From contig NC_081824.1 of the NCBI RefSeq assembly GCF_030867095.1, forward strand, positions 351,700,203-351,764,202: DNA of 64,000 nt, written 5' to 3'. Source of the stretch: Alligator mississippiensis (Eukaryota > Chordata > Crocodylia > Alligatoridae). A program made the translations under genes and the position numbers. Below, piece after piece: positions 61,801 through 64,000 of this stretch. Under the pieces are notes generated by a model. That model saw nothing but the letters and a program-made list of their open reading frames with translations, was not told the DNA's origin and ran no database searches. Position 1 is the first letter of the stretch, and every line of letters starts with the position of its first letter.

Positions 61801-62581
61801 AAGTGGAAACAGGTAGGTCCTGTTCACATTGTGTCAGATGGCATAAGAAAGTATCAAGCAACACCTCCTCCACTCACTCCTGCTCTATGTAAAACACATG
61901 CTGATAAAAGGATGATCTATTCACTATTAGAGGAGCGCTGGTTATGCCCAGCACCACTCGCGTGCATGCAAGTAGCACCGACCATGCATCTAAACACACC
62001 CACATGACTTCTTTGGCATTTGATGCATGAGAAGTGAGGGGAATGTTTTCAAGACACTGATTTCTAGTGACATCCAAAAGGAGACAGACATGCCTCTAAG
62101 TTTCTTTTGTGGACTACTTGTGACACACCAAGGGAAAAAACAAAATAAAACACACATTTATGACTGGTTTGTACTTGTTCTACAGTCTCTGAATACTTGG
62201 ACTATTCCATTTTTAGTTCATAGTACAACTGAACTGAAACATAACCATGATTAAATACTACAGTTCTGTCTACAAATGAAGTATAGGGCACCTAAAATAA
62301 TTATACTGGCTCTCCATATAAGAAAGAATTTTAGGTTTGAAGGCAAGAATAAAGAACACATACCTTTCCATCTTTCCTTTCATAGGATACATTAAGCTGC
62401 AGCCCCATAGAAGCAAGTACACAGGTCCCGTTTTTACCAGTCACATTGTATTTACCAACTGTTGGGTTTTGCGGCAGTGTGGTTGGTGCTGGACTAGTAG
62501 TGGTAGGCACCTGGCTAGTAGTCTGCCTGGCAGTTGTAGTAGCAATGGTAGTCATCGGTTTATCTCTGGTACATTCAGATT
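52747..62581 (-). CDS. LAMP1: LAMP1, last five coding exons (partial gene, 5' end outside window)
   Basis: Coding exons in transcript order are 62581-62364, 58625-58503, 56513-56444, 54379-54209 and 52886-52747, with AG/GT borders and consistent phases (about 240 codons). They encode the Thr/Pro hinge, the second luminal domain, one membrane span and the 11-residue tail RKRSHAGYQTI. The G-Y-x-x-I tail signal is the known AP-dependent lysosomal sorting motif. Four domain cysteines are present (GTCVL, GNCDN, YMCNA, EECQL), plus one in the hinge, and several N-x-S/T sites. LAMP1 is a heavily glycosylated structural protein of the lysosomal membrane. Human LAMP1 is about 417 residues, so the signal peptide and first luminal domain lie beyond 64000. 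LAMP2 and LAMP3 are alternatives by fold, but the membrane span and tail are those of LAMP1. Confidence 0.98.
52978..53105 (-). mobile_element. CR1-type LINE 3' tail
   Basis: The plus strand reads as the complement of a CR1 tail: GAACCATAGAAAATTGGGGT, AGGGACCTCTAGAGGTCATT, CCCCTCCCTGCTCAACTATC. It begins about 90 bases upstream (in LAMP1 sense) of the terminal exon. Confidence 0.8.
53400..54060. repeat. Possible MITE with TCTACACATG ends and GC-rich core
   Basis: The sequence GTATCTACACATGTAATTTA near 53410 and GCATGTCTACACATGCACCC near 53485, with GCACAGTA/CAGTAGC motifs around 53450 and 53930-54010, resemble the element at 57391-57630. The core holds two related GC-rich units (CCCAGCCCTGTACCCTG-like, 53745 and 53815). 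Borders unclear. Confidence 0.4.
54209..54379 (-). CDS. LAMP1: LAMP1 exon: end of second luminal domain
   Basis: The exon lies between acceptor CTATGCAG and donor GTAAGA (minus strand). It encodes PQFEAVNNSMSELGASVGN, SYMCNAEENLLVTQGAFVN and LFNVQVQVFKIDGDKFGA. VGNSY-x-CNAEE is a LAMP family signature and carries a conserved disulphide cysteine. The 171 bases begin and end in split codons that match the adjoining exons. Confidence 0.97.
54505..56377. mobile_element. hAT element of a second family, 1.9 kb, perfect 8-bp duplication
   Basis: The ends TAGGCTTGTCCAAC and GTTGGACACCTCTG are inverted repeats. ATCTAGAC is repeated exactly at 54497-54504 and 56378-56385. It sits inside a LAMP1 intron. 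The middle (about 54730-55760) is a GC-rich tandem array with a period near 250 bases, and long chance frames on both strands come from this array. The rest is AT-rich. No transposase was found. Confidence 0.9.
54730..55760. repeat. GC-rich tandem array inside the 54505 hAT element
   Basis: The motif CCTGAGCAGCACA-GGCTC recurs at about 54834, 55078 and (as CCCGAGCAGCACACAGCTC) 55397. The motif GCAGGGGGAAA(A/G)TGCAGC recurs in both orientations. The same motifs occur in 32580-33560, in an element with different ends. Confidence 0.7.
56444..56513 (-). CDS. LAMP1: LAMP1 exon: short FFLQG segment
   Basis: This 70-base exon lies between acceptor CTTTAAAG and donor GTAAGG (minus strand). It encodes NTSIEKFFLQGVTVSTTLPP and EAK, matching the FFLQG-x-x-x-x-T-x-LP block of LAMP luminal domains. 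It sits just beyond the right end of a 1.9-kb hAT insertion (54505-56377). Confidence 0.95.
57022..57184. mobile_element. Short hAT-type MITE
   Basis: The ends CAAGGGTGTCAGAG and TTTGACAGCCATG are inverted repeats. CTCTAATG (57014-57021) and CTCTGATG (57185-57192) match at seven of eight bases. Length 163 bases. Confidence 0.75.
57231..57366. mobile_element. Very short hAT-type MITE with A-run
   Basis: The ends CAGGGGTTCCCAA and TGGGAACACCCG are inverted repeats. GCTTATGT (57223-57230) and GCTTAAGT (57367-57374) match at seven of eight bases. A run of A occupies 57301-57324. Confidence 0.72.
57391..57630. mobile_element. MITE with GGCACATCTACAC-type ends
   Basis: The left end AGGCACATCTACACCCGCAT pairs with the inverted right end GGGCACATTTACACGAGACG. 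The interior repeats GCGCAGTA and TAGACTAATTCTACTGC motifs. The type resembles crocodilian Chompy-like MITEs, from memory. I could not settle the target duplication. Confidence 0.55.
58016..58202. mobile_element. hAT element copy 4, internally deleted
   Basis: The ends CCGGGGTGGGCAA and TTGCTTGCCCTTG are inverted repeats. GTCTAGTG (58008-58015) and GTCTAGTC (58203-58210) match at seven of eight bases. The left half equals the left end of 50883-51739 and the right half its right end (AACTTAGTAAGTGGCCCTCT), with the GC-rich core missing. Confidence 0.82.
58503..58625 (-). CDS. LAMP1: LAMP1 exon: second luminal domain, middle
   Basis: The exon has 41 full codons between acceptor CATGTACAG and donor GTAAGA (minus strand). 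It encodes TGLDVLNFIPSNTSFSGNCD, NSSAFLNLTFGKAKLIFHFV and R. The sequons NTS, NSS and NLT and one disulphide cysteine are visible. Phase 0 at both ends matches its neighbours. Confidence 0.95.
58680..58955. repeat. hAT-like MITE fragment, related to 9951-10180
   Basis: Contains GGGTTTATCTTGTTAATTGT, GTGTGGCACCCTTAGAAGG and CATGGCACCCTGTTTGATAA in the same order as the related piece at 10050-10165. Ends are decayed. Confidence 0.45.
59350..59804. mobile_element. Pogo/Tigger-like Tc1/mariner MITE with TA duplication
   Basis: The left end CAGGTTTCCCTTGCTTTATG and the inverted right end CAGGTTTCTCTCACTCTATG match closely. TA lies outside both (59348-59349 and 59805-59806). Internal GCTCTTATGCGATGACCC and CTCTTATGCGATCTG repeat. 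A CAGTA pentamer run sits near 59687-59704. No transposase frame was found. Confidence 0.78.
60943..61272. mobile_element. hAT-type MITE, perfect 8-bp duplication
   Basis: The ends CAGGGTACTCAAC and GTTGAGCACCATGG are near inverted repeats. GTCTAGGT is repeated exactly at 60935-60942 and 61273-61280. The 330 bases are GC-rich and include several CAGATCCAGTCC/GGATCCAGTG pieces. Confidence 0.82.
62364..62581 (-). CDS. LAMP1: LAMP1 exon: Thr/Pro-rich hinge and start of second luminal domain
   Basis: The acceptor reads CTTTCTCCAG on the minus strand and the donor GTATGT. After a split codon the exon encodes SECTRDKPMTTIATTTARQ, a Thr/Ser/Pro stretch, then KYNVTGKNGTCVLASMGLQL and NVSYERKDGK. The hinge is dominated by Thr, consistent with O-glycosylation, rather than the Pro/Ser-rich hinge of human LAMP1. 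N-glycosylation sequons NVT, NGT and NVS are visible. Confidence 0.96.
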
Positions 62582-62734
62582 CTGGAGAAAGGAAAAAGAA
62601 AAAGTGGCAAACAGCAAGTAGAATGGCACAAACTACAGACTAAGTGGTTTAAGTTCCTCTTTCTTTCCAACATTCTATTAGGAACCAAAAGATTTTAAAT
62701 CAAAATTCTAGCTAATTTTATCCCTAATAACATA

Positions 62735-63480
62735 AAAGTGCCATACTGCATCAGACTAATGGTCCATCTAGCCCAGTATCCAGTCTCCAACAGTAGCAGG
62801 ACTAGATGCTATACAGCAGCATTTCTCAACCCATGGGTCGTGACCCAGAAGTGGGTTGCAAGAATATATGAAAGGGCTGCAAACAAAATCAATTCTCCTT
62901 TAAAGGAGAAACATGTGGGAAACTGTGGCTTTTTCCTTGCAGGCTGGCAGAGTTCCAGCCTGCAAGGGGCTGCTTGGGGCTCCCCCTGCCCCACATACCC
63001 ACTCTCTGCACCATGTACCTACCCCCCTGCCCCATACACTGGGAGCTGGGACCTGGGGGCAAGAGGCAGCAGGTCGGGTGTGAGGGGCACCAGGTCAGGA
63101 CTGGCCAATGTTTACAAATGAGTCCTGGTATAAAAAAGGTTGGGAACCACTGCTATAGAGGGAAAGCATTGAACTAGATATCGCTAGAATGATCCATCAA
63201 TAGCTGCCCTGGCATCCGTCATTTATTTAGAGAAGCTACAAGAAACATCTCCAACCACAAAACACAGCCATTCTGTTCAGTAGCCAACAACAGATCTAAC
63301 ATCCACGAATTTATCCAGGCCCTTTTTGAACCTGGCTATGCTCTCTACCTCTACCACCTCCCATGATAATGAATTCCACAAATTAACTATGCTTTTCATT
63401 TTAAAAAGTTCTCTCTTGTTCTTTTTCATGTCAGTACAAAGCTGCTCAGTGTCACTTCTTTTTTTCCCCTAAGCACTCAG
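62735..63480. mobile_element. Sauropsid interspersed repeat (probable LINE 3' region), interrupted
   Basis: The phrases GCCATACTGCATCAGACTAA, GGTCCATCTAGCCCAGTATC, AACATCCACGAATTTATCCA, AATTCCACAAATTAACTATG and AAGTTCTCTCTTGTTC follow the order of a repeat common in turtle and crocodilian DNA. The family is recalled rather than searched. A hAT MITE splits it at 62817-63152. Confidence 0.55.
62817..63152. mobile_element. hAT-type MITE nested in a LINE-like repeat
   Basis: The ends CAGCATTTCTCAACCC and GGTTGGGAACCACTG are inverted repeats. CTATACAG (62809-62816) and CTATAGAG (63153-63160) match at seven of eight bases. The flanks rejoin into one older repeat. Confidence 0.8.
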
Positions 63481-64000
63481 TTTTGCAGCTTCTCAAAGCA
63501 TAACTTAAAGAGGACCCCCATGTCCTTTTTATGTTCTGAAAACCAGCTCATGGTAAAACAGAAGCTATCTAGCCATTAGTTTGTATTTTCACCAAGCAGT
63601 GGATAAGAGTAAGCTCTATTTGCGTACTGCAGCCAGCTCTCTCTGCTTGCAGATCACAACAAGGCTAATCTGTTGGCTGCCTGCCCAATGGAGATCAGCC
63701 TGTAAGGACCACCTCCTCTATCTGGAAGCCAGCCTTCAAGGAGCTTCTTCCTAATCTTTCCCTTCAGGTAGAAACCAGTTGTGACCAGGGCCTTATTTAA
63801 TGGTTGCAAGGAGCCCTCCATTGCCTTGAAACAGTGGAGGCTTGAAGAGCTTCCAGACAAGTACCAGGCTAAGATTCAATTCCAAGCTCCAAGATAATCC
63901 AGAGGCTGCTCTGTATTACTGGGTACTCATTAGTGGGAGCAACTCTTTATCAGCTCCATCCTGTTCCTTTCTTTCGGTTCCAACAAACAGGCCTACATAC
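63481..64000 (-). other. LAMP1 intron, no recognised element
   Basis: Non-coding sequence at the right window edge. The next upstream LAMP1 exon is not seen and should lie beyond 64000. Confidence 0.5.

Noticed and set aside
1..64000. CRISPR arrays, tRNA and rRNA genes, prokaryotic operons
   Set aside because: No regularly spaced repeats with unique spacers, no cloverleaf with intact A and B boxes, and no rRNA core sequence were seen. The coding is intron-split and vertebrate.

Overview
This is a window of vertebrate nuclear DNA with two convergent protein-coding genes set among many transposable-element relics. GRTP1 (growth hormone-regulated TBC protein) runs on the + strand, and its last six coding exons lie between 4864 and 46859. 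LAMP1 (lysosome-associated membrane protein 1) runs on the - strand, and its last five coding exons lie between 62581 and 52747. The two genes point tail to tail, with about 4.6 kb between their predicted poly(A) sites, which matches the arrangement known on human 13q34. Both are cut by the window: GRTP1 lacks roughly its first 60 codons and LAMP1 lacks its signal peptide and first luminal domain.

The source looks like a non-avian sauropsid. A crocodilian is more likely than a turtle, but this is inference. The evidence is CR1-type LINE 3' ends, a Penelope-like element with a GIY-YIG endonuclease, many short non-autonomous hAT elements with 8-bp target-site duplications (TSDs), a Harbinger-like MITE, and long introns unlike those of birds.

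Layout: 1-4863 is GRTP1 intron. 4864-16198 holds three GRTP1 exons that carry both catalytic fingers of the TBC domain; their introns contain two CR1 copies and a small TA-flanked MITE. 16199-44405 is one 28-kb intron that has absorbed most of the mobile DNA: the Penelope-like element, an antisense LINE split by a palindromic MITE, a 1.4-kb inverted repeat built of tandem units, large hAT copies with GC-rich cores, one solo LTR with a perfect 5-bp TSD, a second antisense LTR inside another foldback structure, and a GC-rich minisatellite. 44406-46859 holds the last three GRTP1 exons. 47250-51880 is intergenic. 51880-64000 is the 3' half of LAMP1, again with intronic hAT and pogo/Tigger-like MITEs.

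The two genes have separate jobs: GRTP1 is a predicted Rab GTPase-activating protein, and LAMP1 is a structural glycoprotein of the lysosomal membrane. Nothing in the sequence suggests joint function beyond conserved synteny. I found no tRNA, rRNA, CRISPR or bacterial-type operon. I see no new multigene system. The least conventional material is the repeat structures: foldbacks, a GC-rich module shared by two hAT families, and nested insertions.
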